Shown here piece after piece: positions 55,188 through 63,833 of a stretch of DNA of 64,000 nt. This DNA is from Odoribacter splanchnicus DSM 20712. GTDB lineage: Bacteria > Bacteroidota > Bacteroidia > Bacteroidales > Marinifilaceae. The first letter of the stretch is position 1. The number at the start of each line of letters is the position of its first letter. The notes below the pieces were generated by a model. The model was not told the DNA's origin, ran no database searches, and saw nothing but the letters and a program-made list of their open reading frames with translations. The stretch covers positions 2,604,001 through 2,668,000 of the forward strand of contig NC_015160.1 in assembly GCF_000190535.1 (NCBI RefSeq), written 5' to 3'. The translations under genes and the position numbers were made by a program.

Positions 55188-55587
55188 GGTATTTCATTGA
55201 ACTTAATCCCACTATCTCAAATGAAAAAGGTCGATTAATTTAGTTGAAAGTTTATAAAGTTCATAATGTTTATAAAGTCATTGGACCCTGCGGGCACCTG
55301 GTTGATTGACAATGAAACAGTATACCCAAGGGATGGATCCTATCGAATTGATTATCAATGACTCTATTCTCTTTTTCTTTTCTCATTTTTTTCCCCTCTT
55401 TTATTTTTTAATGGAAGCGAAGCTTCCAAGAATTGTTCATTATTCTTTTTGCGAAAACCCGCAAAAAGAATCGGACCTTTAAATTGTCGTATCAAATTAT
55501 AATAACAGTCTATTTCAATTATCACCTCTAAAACGGACTCACCTATACTTTGTATGACAAGAATTTGACATTTTTATAAAAAATCAT
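55188..55587. other. 400-base gap with two hairpins, upstream of fecR
   Basis: No gene is seen. GGAAGC (55413-55418) pairs with 55422-55427, and a perfect 12-bp stem ATTCTTTTTGCG (55442-55453) pairs with 55460-55471 around six bases. Neither has a T-run, so they are not plain terminators. The region must contain the promoter of the FecR-SusCD operon, probably read by an ECF sigma factor, but I cannot point to its boxes. Confidence 0.6.
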
Positions 55588-57774
55588 TTAAAAATTAAAC
55601 TGTAACCCTACATACACCAATCTCCTCTGATATTCTTCCCACCCAAGGACAGATTTATAGTCAGTACTATACACAGGATAATTTCTATTTGATTTATCCA
55701 ACATATTTGTAATTGTGAAAAATGCAAGTAAGTGACCTTTGTTTAACGGAAATATCTTATTGACGGTCAAATCCAATGAATGATAAGCCGTTACTTGTTC
55801 CGAATTATAGTCTCCATAAAGAGGAAACCATACATTATCACTAATATTTAAAGCATACTCAACAGGGGTGTAATATAAACCCGGGCGTGCAGAAAAATTT
55901 ATCCCTATATTCCATTGATTTGCTGTACGCCAGACAATGGAGGTCCGGATGATATAATCCATATCATTGGCAGAACGATAACTCTTTTTCCCCAACCGGA
56001 CACGGGAATCGATAAAAGTATAGGAACCTGCAAATGAAAATCGCCCTATCGTACGGGCAACAGAAAATTCCAAACCTTTCAGTCTTCGCTCCACAACAGC
56101 CTCTTTCCCATTCTCAGCAAAATAGTCCCGGGTATTTTCATTTTTTAGATAAGAAGAGAGTTTTAGATCAAAGTCATAAATATGACTTGTCAGGTCAACA
56201 GAATATTGACGGGAAGAATGTAAAGCAAAATTTTGGCTGTTGTATGCCGGAACATTATAAGTATGATATTTTCCGGCTGACAATAACAATGAAAATTTTT
56301 CATTCATATTCCATCGTCCCGCAACTTGCCAGGATATATAATCAGGTTGACTGGCTTCAGGAATATTTTTTCTGACCGCACCGCTGAAAAGTAAATGACG
56401 CATAGGAGTATACTTACAATAAAAATAACCTTCCCAGACACGGTTATAGAGTTTATCATCGGCCGTTACACCCTCTGCTTCATCCGAATAATTATAAAAA
56501 TATTTGGGAAAAATGCCATAAAAATTAACTCGTGTATACTGATGTGTGAGTCCAGCCTGAAACCCCAGATTTCTAACAAAATACTTTGCGGCCAACGAGG
56601 TATACAAGCGGTTCTCCCGTGTCGAACCGTCCATGACACCAAATCGATAACCGCTTTTACAGAGATCTATGCCATTATTCAATTCAACCACTACACCACT
56701 TTGCAAGGCCGCAAAAGTAAGGCCTGCAACCTGAAACCAACGCCGGCTTGTTGCCTTACTTTCGTCCTTATAATTATATTGCTCTGTATCTGCCCGGTAG
56801 TACTCGTCGATAGCATATTCATAAAGATTGAATTTCAACCGAGGGGTTAACTGTAAATGGAGGTTCACCCCTCCATCCGTCGTATTGAAACGCTTCAAAA
56901 AATCTGTATTAGTATGATTCAGCCAGAGGTATGGAGCTGAAAATTGGTGATTAGCATATAATTGCAGGAAATTTTTATCCGATATCTTTTTACTGATCAG
57001 GATACCGGCATTCGCAAGCGATAAAGACAATTTCAAATCATTACGAGTGATGTGTTCAGGCGTTTCAATCTCTATCGCACCTGCAATCGAATTCCCTATT
57101 GTCAATGGAGGATTACCCGCATAAACTTTCATCTGTCCGATAAGTTCAGTATTGAAAACAGAAAAATTCCCGATACCGTTCAATTGGGTATTGCGTACCG
57201 GCTTCCAGACAGGCACCCCATTCAGCACCACAACGGAATGGTTGCCCGAAGATCCCCGTAATTCTGTATTCGCACTTTCCGATACGTTGGTAGACGCCGC
57301 CATCACAGATACTGCTTTCAAAGGATCGGCCCCTGAAGCAGGAGAAAGATAAATATCGATACTCTCCAAACGTTCTACAGCAAAGTCTTCGGATATACTG
57401 GGACTCATAACCGTAACATCGTCAAGTTGTATGACTGTTTCCCGCAAGATAATTCGAATATTATTCCAATCGGTAAATGCAGAAACAGGAATTTGCCGAT
57501 TACGGAATCCGACAAACGACACCTGTAAAACATCGGTTTGCAGAATGTGAGCTGAGATTTTAAAAGTACCGTTTATCTTACAAGTAGTCGCCGCAACCCG
57601 TGTACCGTCACGCATAAGCATCACAACAGCCCCGGCCAAAGGTGTTCCGTCAATATCTTGAACAACTCCCTGTATATAAGCATTTTGTGCAGACAAACCA
57701 ACAGGGATAATGAATACGAACACCAATATCAAATAAAATTTATCCCTAACAGAAGTGTAAACCCGGAATGTCAT
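55588..57774 (-). CDS. TonB-dependent receptor without STN domain
   Basis: A 728-residue outer-membrane receptor from the ATG at 57774, chosen because it gives a proper signal peptide (KFYLILVFVFIIPVGLSAQ). The frame to 57885 adds 37 residues with no signal character. A CarboxypepD_reg-like domain (about 30-110, IQGVVQDIDGTPLAGAVVML) is followed by a plug (about 120-230, ELRGSSGNHSVVVLNGVPVW) and a barrel ending GLQFNF. No SusD partner exists. It follows the sigma and TPR-like genes on the same strand, so those three may form a transcription unit with it as the transporter. Confidence 0.9.
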   Translation of the reverse strand: MTFRVYTSVRDKFYLILVFVFIIPVGLSAQNAYIQGVVQDIDGTPLAGAVVMLMRDGTRVAATTCKINGTFKISAHILQTDVLQVSFVGFRNRQIPVSAFTDWNNIRIILRETVIQLDDVTVMSPSISEDFAVERLESIDIYLSPASGADPLKAVSVMAASTNVSESANTELRGSSGNHSVVVLNGVPVWKPVRNTQLNGIGNFSVFNTELIGQMKVYAGNPPLTIGNSIAGAIEIETPEHITRNDLKLSLSLANAGILISKKISDKNFLQLYANHQFSAPYLWLNHTNTDFLKRFNTTDGGVNLHLQLTPRLKFNLYEYAIDEYYRADTEQYNYKDESKATSRRWFQVAGLTFAALQSGVVVELNNGIDLCKSGYRFGVMDGSTRENRLYTSLAAKYFVRNLGFQAGLTHQYTRVNFYGIFPKYFYNYSDEAEGVTADDKLYNRVWEGYFYCKYTPMRHLLFSGAVRKNIPEASQPDYISWQVAGRWNMNEKFSLLLSAGKYHTYNVPAYNSQNFALHSSRQYSVDLTSHIYDFDLKLSSYLKNENTRDYFAENGKEAVVERRLKGLEFSVARTIGRFSFAGSYTFIDSRVRLGKKSYRSANDMDYIIRTSIVWRTANQWNIGINFSARPGLYYTPVEYALNISDNVWFPLYGDYNSEQVTAYHSLDLTVNKIFPLNKGHLLAFFTITNMLDKSNRNYPVYSTDYKSVLGWEEYQRRLVYVGLQFNF

Positions 57775-57908
57775 CCTTTCTCTTATAAACCTGAGCACCT
57801 CAGAATAGCTATTTTCATATTTTTGATCACACCCTATAAAATCGGATATACCGGCAAATTCTATAACTGTCATGAACGGCTCCATGATACAGGATAATAT
57901 TCTTATAA

Positions 57909-58619
57909 TTAATAACCGATACGCTTGAATCTTTTATCATCCGGAAATTTATTCCGGGCATCCTGTTTCAATTTTTCAAAAAGTTCCTGATCCCCATCAT
58001 CCTTCCGGTTCTTGTAATAGGATAACAAGAAATAAAAAGCATCTCCTTTTCCCCAGGTAGGGTCGAATTCATTTTCTGAAGTACGGTCAGGAAGAGCTAT
58101 TGCTTTTTTGAAATATGCTTCACATTTACTTTTTCCACCATAAAGCTCCGGTGTATAATAATTATTTATACCCAAAACCAGATAGGCCCGTAAATTATCA
58201 CCATCCAATTCAATAGCCTTCTGCGCCATCGTTTTAGCTTGATTACTCAATTTAATAGTCGCCAACCATCCTGAAAAATTTATTTGATAATTTTTTAACA
58301 TACCTAGCAGGGCATAATCTTCAGTTGTCTTGCCTTTTGTAGATTCCAGTATCTCAATCGCCTTTTCCGTAAATTTTTCAGCGTCTTCCTCTTTTTTCAA
58401 TACCCTGGAAAGTATAGCACATTTATAATAAGCATAAGCTTCCCAATAGGATAAATAACGATTATTACCCTTAGTATTGTAATTTCTCAATTCCCGTACA
58501 ATCTTTCCTATGGAGTCGATTTTTACTGTATTTACATTTGAGTCGATACGATACTGGAAATCTTGAGCCGAAACCAGATTTACAAGGAAACACAGAAATA
58601 AAATAAAAATAACTTTCAT
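57909..58619 (-). CDS. TPR-like periplasmic protein
   Basis: A 236-residue exported protein (signal peptide about 1-18, ending LVSAQ). The mature part is all-helical with tetratricopeptide character: YLSYWEAYAYYKCAILSRV near 56, KFTEKAIEILEST near 80, AKTMAQKAIELDGDNLRAYL near 130, then a final helical pair. I cannot name a family with confidence. Its place between an ECF sigma gene and a TonB receptor suggests a helper of that receptor or an output of the sigma factor. Confidence 0.72.
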   Translation of the reverse strand: MKVIFILFLCFLVNLVSAQDFQYRIDSNVNTVKIDSIGKIVRELRNYNTKGNNRYLSYWEAYAYYKCAILSRVLKKEEDAEKFTEKAIEILESTKGKTTEDYALLGMLKNYQINFSGWLATIKLSNQAKTMAQKAIELDGDNLRAYLVLGINNYYTPELYGGKSKCEAYFKKAIALPDRTSENEFDPTWGKGDAFYFLLSYYKNRKDDGDQELFEKLKQDARNKFPDDKRFKRIGY

Positions 58620-58732
58620 GACTTATTGTTTATAATAAACATCGGATTTTCATCCGACAGTTTGTTTCAATTACAGATAAGACGAGCTTATTTTTATTTT
58701 GAGTGACAAAAATTTGATATTTCTTCTGATTT

Positions 58733-59305
58733 TCAACAAAAATCAGGATTTTCTTTTCTGACGATATGGAAATAAAATAACACCAGGGCATTCAAATCAT
58801 CGGCAAGTAGTTCACGCAATTTTTTATATCCACGGAAAATCTGTGTTTTTATGGTATTTATAGATATTCCCAATTCAGCGGAGATTTCGGTATATTTCTT
58901 TCCATCGATGATATGCATACGTACGATCTGGCAGCACTGCAAAGGTAAAGAATCGATAGCTTCATGGATCTTGCGGGTCAGTTCTTCACTGATCACCTCA
59001 TCCACATCGGCAGCATACATCATCGCTTCTGCCATCAGTAGCTTATTGTTATCCCGAACTTTCAAATGCCGCAGATAATCCAATGCAGCATTTCGTGAAG
59101 AGGTATATAACCAGGATTTAATATTTACCTCTGAGGAAAAATAAGGATAACTCTTATATAATTTCAAAAAGACATCCTGCACCAAATCTTTAGCCAGTTC
59201 CCGTTCTCCGACATGCCGTTCCACAAAAGGCAGCAATACCGGATAATATTCCCGGAAGATCTTTTCAAAAGAGGCTGTATGAGGTGAAATTTGCCGGTTT
59301 GTCAT
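58733..59305 (-). CDS. ECF RNA polymerase sigma factor (import locus 2)
   Basis: A 190-residue ECF sigma factor. Region 2 (about 15-85) has REYYPVLLPFVERHVGEREL then AKDLVQDVFLKLY, and region 4 (about 118-172) has DSLPLQCCQIVRMHIIDGKK and the helix-turn-helix EISAELGISINTIKTQIF. It faces away from the propeller lipoprotein gene, sharing a 111-base divergent region. By analogy with Fec-type systems it should be held by a FecR, most likely the one at 54021-55187, 3.5 kb downstream on the same strand. Confidence 0.94.
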   Translation of the reverse strand: MTNRQISPHTASFEKIFREYYPVLLPFVERHVGERELAKDLVQDVFLKLYKSYPYFSSEVNIKSWLYTSSRNAALDYLRHLKVRDNNKLLMAEAMMYAADVDEVISEELTRKIHEAIDSLPLQCCQIVRMHIIDGKKYTEISAELGISINTIKTQIFRGYKKLRELLADDLNALVLFYFHIVRKENPDFC

Positions 59306-59340
59306 ATTTTACAATGGTCAACGAAACGATTTAGTGCGAA

Positions 59341-59374
59341 CAAATATACCACATTTATCTAAATTTTTGACAAA
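59341..59374 (-). promoter_or_regulatory. Possible promoter of the ECF sigma gene
   Basis: On the minus strand: TTTG (59371-59374), 22 bases, then TATATTTG (59341-59348). Both boxes match, but the spacing is one base above the usual 19-21. It lies about 36 bases before the sigma start codon. Confidence 0.45.
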
Positions 59375-59416
59375 ATAATCATAACTTGGCAAACAAATTA
59401 TAATTGTATCCTTGTT

Positions 59417-60595
59417 ATGCAGAATATCCTTTTCTTTTTGCTTTGTGCACTTCTGACCGGTTGTCATGCCGGGACTTCCCGACCCGAATTACCTGAAATG
59501 GTAGAATATAGCGGGCCCAATGCTTCTTCGCTAAGGACTTTTATCGAATCGATAGAAGTGATCAAACTGGACCACCGGGAATCGATCACGGTGGGGGCAT
59601 ATAATGCGATTCGTTCGGACAGTAATAGTTTTTATGTCGGTGACATGCTGAACGGGAGTAATCTTGTTTACCGGTTCGACAGGAAGGGAGAATTTTTAGA
59701 TTCTATCGGAAAAATCGGAAGAGCACCGGGCGAATACCTGGGATTGAGCGACTTTTACAGTGATCCCGAAACAGACGAGCTCTATATTTTGTCGGGACAA
59801 GATGTGCAACTCTACCGCTATCATAAAAACGGTCGGTTCATAGACCAAAGAGAGGTCCCGGACAGAACACAGAGTTTTATCAAACTAGGTCCGCAATTCT
59901 GGTTTTACGAGGGGTATAACAATGGAAAATATCCTGAACGACTGACACAGACCGATTCGGCTTTGCAAGTGATGGGGAAATACCTTCCGATGGAAACCAG
60001 GACACTGGAAGCCAGTATCGGCCCTTTGCTCACCCAGCATCGAAACGAAGCTTATCTTTTCACCGCCCTCGAACCGGTGATTTACCGGATTATCCCCGGC
60101 AGTGCCGTTCCTTTCCTGAAATTCGATTTTGGGAAATATAACGTCCCGGAAAGTTATTGGGAAACGGAAAATGCCATGCAGGCATTTACAGATTTAAGTC
60201 AGAAAGGATTTATAAGTATCGCCGGTTTTATGATGAACGACGATTATATCGTCACGGAACTCAATCAGCAAACCGGGATGGAGGATTCGGAGTGTTATTA
60301 CCTATTGGGCATCAAGGAACGGCATAACGGTAAATGGAACTGGATCCGCCAACGTGCAGAAGAAAATAAACTGATCGCCGACAATCAACCCGCCCCCAAG
60401 GTAAGCAATCGTCCGGAATGGTATGCCAAAAAACTCAAAGGCTTCACACAAGACGGTAAGTTGATGATCTTTTTATCGGGTTACGAGCTGGAACGTTTGA
60501 CAGCAAAAGACAGGCAGTTGATACAAAATCCGGAAATATTGGAAAATGCCGACCCGGAAATGGATATGTTTTTATTTCTTTGTAGTTTAAAATAA
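59417..60595 (+). CDS. Six-bladed beta-propeller lipoprotein
   Basis: A 392-residue lipoprotein (lipobox at Cys16, LLTGC) of the Bacteroidetes six-bladed propeller family. Blade-type repeats are visible: SNSFYVGDMLNGSNLVYRFD, DSIGKIGRAPGEYLGLSDFY, DELYILSGQDVQLYRYHKNG and EAYLFTALEPVIYRI. Such proteins are usually exported and of unknown function. Its stop overlaps the TIR-MORN start as TAATG, so the two are translationally coupled. It is the only gene upstream of the TIR protein in that operon, which makes it a candidate sensor or partner (inference). Confidence 0.87.
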   Translation: MQNILFFLLCALLTGCHAGTSRPELPEMVEYSGPNASSLRTFIESIEVIKLDHRESITVGAYNAIRSDSNSFYVGDMLNGSNLVYRFDRKGEFLDSIGKIGRAPGEYLGLSDFYSDPETDELYILSGQDVQLYRYHKNGRFIDQREVPDRTQSFIKLGPQFWFYEGYNNGKYPERLTQTDSALQVMGKYLPMETRTLEASIGPLLTQHRNEAYLFTALEPVIYRIIPGSAVPFLKFDFGKYNVPESYWETENAMQAFTDLSQKGFISIAGFMMNDDYIVTELNQQTGMEDSECYYLLGIKERHNGKWNWIRQRAEENKLIADNQPAPKVSNRPEWYAKKLKGFTQDGKLMIFLSGYELERLTAKDRQLIQNPEILENADPEMDMFLFLCSLK

Positions 60596-62004
60596 TGAAA
60601 AATCAAACCGATATGGAACATGATGTATTTATCAGTTATTCGAGAAAAGACGAAGAATTGGTGAAAAAGATCAGAGCTGCATTGACGCAAGCGAATATAT
60701 CTTATTGGATAGATAAAGAGGAGATAAAAAGAGGGACTTCTTATGCCAAAGCGATCTCACAGGCTGTGTATAATAGTAAGATTTTACTTTTTATATGGTC
60801 GGAGCATTCGAATAATTCCGAGAATACGGCGAACGAGATTAGCCTGGCACTGGAATTCGAGAAAAATATCGTCCCGTTTAAGATCTCCAAGAAGCTGGGA
60901 CCCAGCGATATGACCTATCATTTATTGAAATTGGACCGGATAGATGCTTGTCCATTCGAAAGCCATCATATTCAAGAGCTTGTCGCCTCGATCGCCCAAT
61001 GCCTCGGACGTGGTTTAACTCCGTCTTCGACAACATCCGGCACTTCGGGAAGCACTCCTATTTCGAATACTTTTACCTCCTCCTCTACGGCTTCCAATAC
61101 TTCAAAGATGGAAACCCATAAGTTCGACAATGGGAGCTATACCGGAGAAATGGCAGATGGAAAATTCAACGGACAGGGGACTTATTGCTGGACCGACGGG
61201 GGTAGATATGAAGGACAATGGAAAAACGGGAATATGCACGGACGGGGTATTTTTTATTATGCCAACGGAAGCAAATATAAAGGAGATTGGGTAAACGATA
61301 AGAAACAAGGCTGGGGAACTTACGACTGGCAAGACGGAAGCAGGTACGAAGGGCAATGGAATGGTGACTATATGCATGGTCAAGGCGTTTTTTATTATGC
61401 CAACGGGGATAAATACGACGGACAATGGGAGAATGATCACAAACAAGGACCAGGCATTTATTATTTTGCCGATGGCAGTAAATACGACGGACAATGGGAG
61501 AACGGCAAAAAACAAGGACAGGGAACTTACCAGTGGAAAAGTGGAAGCAGGTATGAAGGGCAATGGAAAAATGATTGTATGCACGGTCAGGGAACACTTT
61601 ATCATCCCGATGGTAGCAAATATAAGGGACAATGGGTGAATGACAAACAACAAGGAGAGGGGATTTATTATTATGCCAATGGTTGTCGGTATGAAGGACA
61701 ATGGTTTGACGATAAGAAACAGGGACAAGGGACGTTCACGTGGGTCAATGGGGATAAATACGTAGGACAATGGATGAATGATCGTATGCACGGTCAGGGT
61801 ATTTATTATCATGCCGACGGAAATAAATATGAAGGGCAATGGGTAAACGATATGAAACAAGGACAAGGGACGTTCACCTGGAATAACGGAGATAAATATA
61901 CAGGCCAATGGATGAATGACAGACGACACGGACAGGGGACCTATACCTGGGCCGACGGTACCCGGAATTCGGGCATCTGGAAGGAAGGTAAATTTATCGG
62001 ATAA
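60595..62004 (+). CDS. TIR domain protein with twelve MORN repeats
   Basis: A 469-residue cytosolic protein with no signal peptide. The TIR domain (about 8-135) starts VFISYSRKDEELVKKIRAAL, and Glu81 in NTANEISLAL sits where TIR NADases keep the catalytic glutamate. A Ser/Thr-rich linker (about 141-170) follows. Residues 180-469 are twelve complete 23-residue MORN repeats (such as KYEGQWVNDMKQGQGTF) plus a partial one. MORN repeats often bind membrane lipids or form extended beta sheets. The start at 60595 gives a TAATG overlap with the lipoprotein gene; a second ATG at 60613 is possible. The NADase/defence role is inference only. Confidence 0.92.
   Translation: MKNQTDMEHDVFISYSRKDEELVKKIRAALTQANISYWIDKEEIKRGTSYAKAISQAVYNSKILLFIWSEHSNNSENTANEISLALEFEKNIVPFKISKKLGPSDMTYHLLKLDRIDACPFESHHIQELVASIAQCLGRGLTPSSTTSGTSGSTPISNTFTSSSTASNTSKMETHKFDNGSYTGEMADGKFNGQGTYCWTDGGRYEGQWKNGNMHGRGIFYYANGSKYKGDWVNDKKQGWGTYDWQDGSRYEGQWNGDYMHGQGVFYYANGDKYDGQWENDHKQGPGIYYFADGSKYDGQWENGKKQGQGTYQWKSGSRYEGQWKNDCMHGQGTLYHPDGSKYKGQWVNDKQQGEGIYYYANGCRYEGQWFDDKKQGQGTFTWVNGDKYVGQWMNDRMHGQGIYYHADGNKYEGQWVNDMKQGQGTFTWNNGDKYTGQWMNDRRHGQGTYTWADGTRNSGIWKEGKFIG
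61132..62001 (+). repeat. 69-bp tandem coding repeats (MORN)
   Basis: The DNA encoding residues 180-469 is built of twelve 69-bp units and a partial thirteenth, in frame throughout. Neighbouring units share words such as GAAGGACAATGG and AAACAAGGACA, so copy number could change by recombination without breaking the frame. Confidence 0.88.
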
Positions 62005-62069
62005 TCCGGGGAAGATAACTATATTTACTTTATTTATCCTTATTCCGGCATTTTTATTCGACTTCTTTC

Positions 62070-62077
62070 TATCTTTG
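62070..62077 (+). promoter_or_regulatory. Likely -7 box of the ABC-F gene
   Basis: TATCTTTG fits TAnnTTTG, 76 bases before the ABC-F start. No TTTG occurs at the -33 spacing, so support is partial. The rest of the 149-base gap shows no other feature. Confidence 0.4.
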
Positions 62078-62153
62078 CGGCAGGATAAAAAGAACAGAGG
62101 GGCAGGAAAAAGAAGGGGGAAAGATGGATTTAAAAATTTTCGACAGATAAAAA

Positions 62154-63797
62154 ATGATTTCAGTAGACGGACTTACGGTAGAATTCGGTGACAGAGCCCT
62201 CTTTAAAGATATTTCCTTTCAGATCAATGAGAAAGACCGGATAGCCCTGATGGGAAAAAACGGTGCAGGGAAATCCACCCTTCTGAAAATCCTGGCAGGC
62301 CAGCGCAAACCGAGCCGGGGCAATGTATCGGCGCCGAAAGATACCGTGATCGCCTATCTCCCGCAGCATCTGATGACCGAAGACGGACGCTCCGTATACG
62401 AAGAAGCTTCGCAGGCTTTTGCCCCTCTTTTCGCAATGGAGAAAAGGATCGACGACCTGAACCGTCAGCTGACCGAGCGTACCGATTACGACTCACCCGA
62501 ATATTATAAATTGATCGAAGAGGTTTCTGCTCTGAGCGAGAAATATTATAGTATCGATCTCACCCATTTCGAAGCAGATGTCGAAAAAACACTGCTAGGA
62601 CTGGGGTTCAAACGGGAAGACCTGCAACGTCAGACCAGCGATTTCAGCGGAGGCTGGCGGATGCGGATCGAACTGGCCAAAATGTTACTCAAAAATCCGG
62701 ATGTCCTGCTTTTAGACGAACCCACCAATCATCTGGATATCGACTCGATCCAATGGCTGGAAGAATTTCTGATCAGCAACGGAAAAGCTGTCGTCGTTAT
62801 TTCTCACGACCGTACATTCGTCGATAACATCACCACCCGGACCATCGAAGTCACGATGGGACGGATCTACGATTATAAGGTGAATTACTCCAAGTACCTG
62901 GAGCTACGTAAAGACCGCCGGGCCCAACAACAAAAAGCCTATGACGAACAACAAAAAATGATCGCCGAAACCAAAGATTTTATCGAGCGGTTTAAAGGCA
63001 CTTACTCTAAAACCCTGCAAGTGCAATCGCGGGTAAAGATGCTCGAAAAGCTAGAGCTGATCGAAGTGGACGAAGAAGATACCTCTGCCCTGCGCCTGAA
63101 ATTTCCTCCTTCTCCCCGTTCGGGCAGCTATCCGGTAATCGCCCAGGAATTGTCGAAATATTACGGGGATCATCTGGTGTTCAAAGAGGCGGGGTTCACC
63201 ATTCAAAGAGAAGAAAAGGTGGCTTTCGTAGGACGCAACGGGGAAGGAAAATCTACGCTCGTAAAATGTATTATGGGGGAGATTACGGATTATACCGGTA
63301 AACTCACACTCGGCCACAATGTACAAATCGGTTATTTCGCCCAAAACCAGGCCTCTCTTCTGGACGAAGAACTGACTGTTTTCCAGACGGTGGATGACGT
63401 TACCCCTTCGGAGCTGAAAAGTAATACCAAAAACCTGCTGGGCGCTTTTATGTTCAGCGGAGACGATATCGACAAAAAAGTGAAGGTACTTTCGGGCGGA
63501 GAGCGCACCCGTCTGGCTATGATCAAACTGCTTCTTCAACCGGTCAACCTGTTGATCCTCGACGAACCGACCAACCACCTGGACCTGAAAACGAAAGATA
63601 TACTGAAAAATGCTTTGATCGATTTCGACGGCACACTGATCGTCGTATCCCATGACCGGGATTTCCTCAACGGACTGGCCCAAAAGGTCTACGAATTCGG
63701 AAACGGTAAAGTCACCGAACACCTGGAAGATATCAACGGATTCCTGCGAAAGAAAAAAATGGAGAATCTCCGGGAGATCGAATCCCGGAAATCCTGA
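62154..63797 (+). CDS. ABC-F family ATP-binding protein
   Basis: A 547-residue soluble protein with two ABC ATPase domains and no membrane segments. Domain 1 (about 1-250) has Walker A GKNGAGKST at 34-42, signature FSGGWRMR and LLLDEPTNHLD. The linker (about 250-330) is charged and helical, the P-site tRNA interaction motif. Domain 2 (about 330-530) has GRNGEGKST, LSGGERTRLA and LILDEPTNHLD. ABC-F proteins act on ribosomes in translation control or antibiotic protection. The arrangement is that of the EttA/Uup/YbiT housekeeping type; no resistance claim is made. Confidence 0.95.
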   Translation: MISVDGLTVEFGDRALFKDISFQINEKDRIALMGKNGAGKSTLLKILAGQRKPSRGNVSAPKDTVIAYLPQHLMTEDGRSVYEEASQAFAPLFAMEKRIDDLNRQLTERTDYDSPEYYKLIEEVSALSEKYYSIDLTHFEADVEKTLLGLGFKREDLQRQTSDFSGGWRMRIELAKMLLKNPDVLLLDEPTNHLDIDSIQWLEEFLISNGKAVVVISHDRTFVDNITTRTIEVTMGRIYDYKVNYSKYLELRKDRRAQQQKAYDEQQKMIAETKDFIERFKGTYSKTLQVQSRVKMLEKLELIEVDEEDTSALRLKFPPSPRSGSYPVIAQELSKYYGDHLVFKEAGFTIQREEKVAFVGRNGEGKSTLVKCIMGEITDYTGKLTLGHNVQIGYFAQNQASLLDEELTVFQTVDDVTPSELKSNTKNLLGAFMFSGDDIDKKVKVLSGGERTRLAMIKLLLQPVNLLILDEPTNHLDLKTKDILKNALIDFDGTLIVVSHDRDFLNGLAQKVYEFGNGKVTEHLEDINGFLRKKKMENLREIESRKS

Positions 63798-63802
63798 TCA
63801 GG

Positions 63803-63826
63803 GTACACTCCCGATGTACATTTTTT
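63803..63826 (+). terminator. Weak terminator after the ABC-F gene
   Basis: GTACA (63803-63807) pairs with 63815-63819 around seven bases, followed by six T at 63821-63826. The stem is short, so the call is tentative. Confidence 0.4.
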
Positions 63827-63833
63827 GACATCC

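Noticed and set aside
61102..61929. A 275-codon minus-strand frame opposite the MORN repeats, with repetitive hydrophobic sequence
   Set aside because: Its repeats simply mirror the 69-bp MORN units, and the plus-strand protein is unmistakable.
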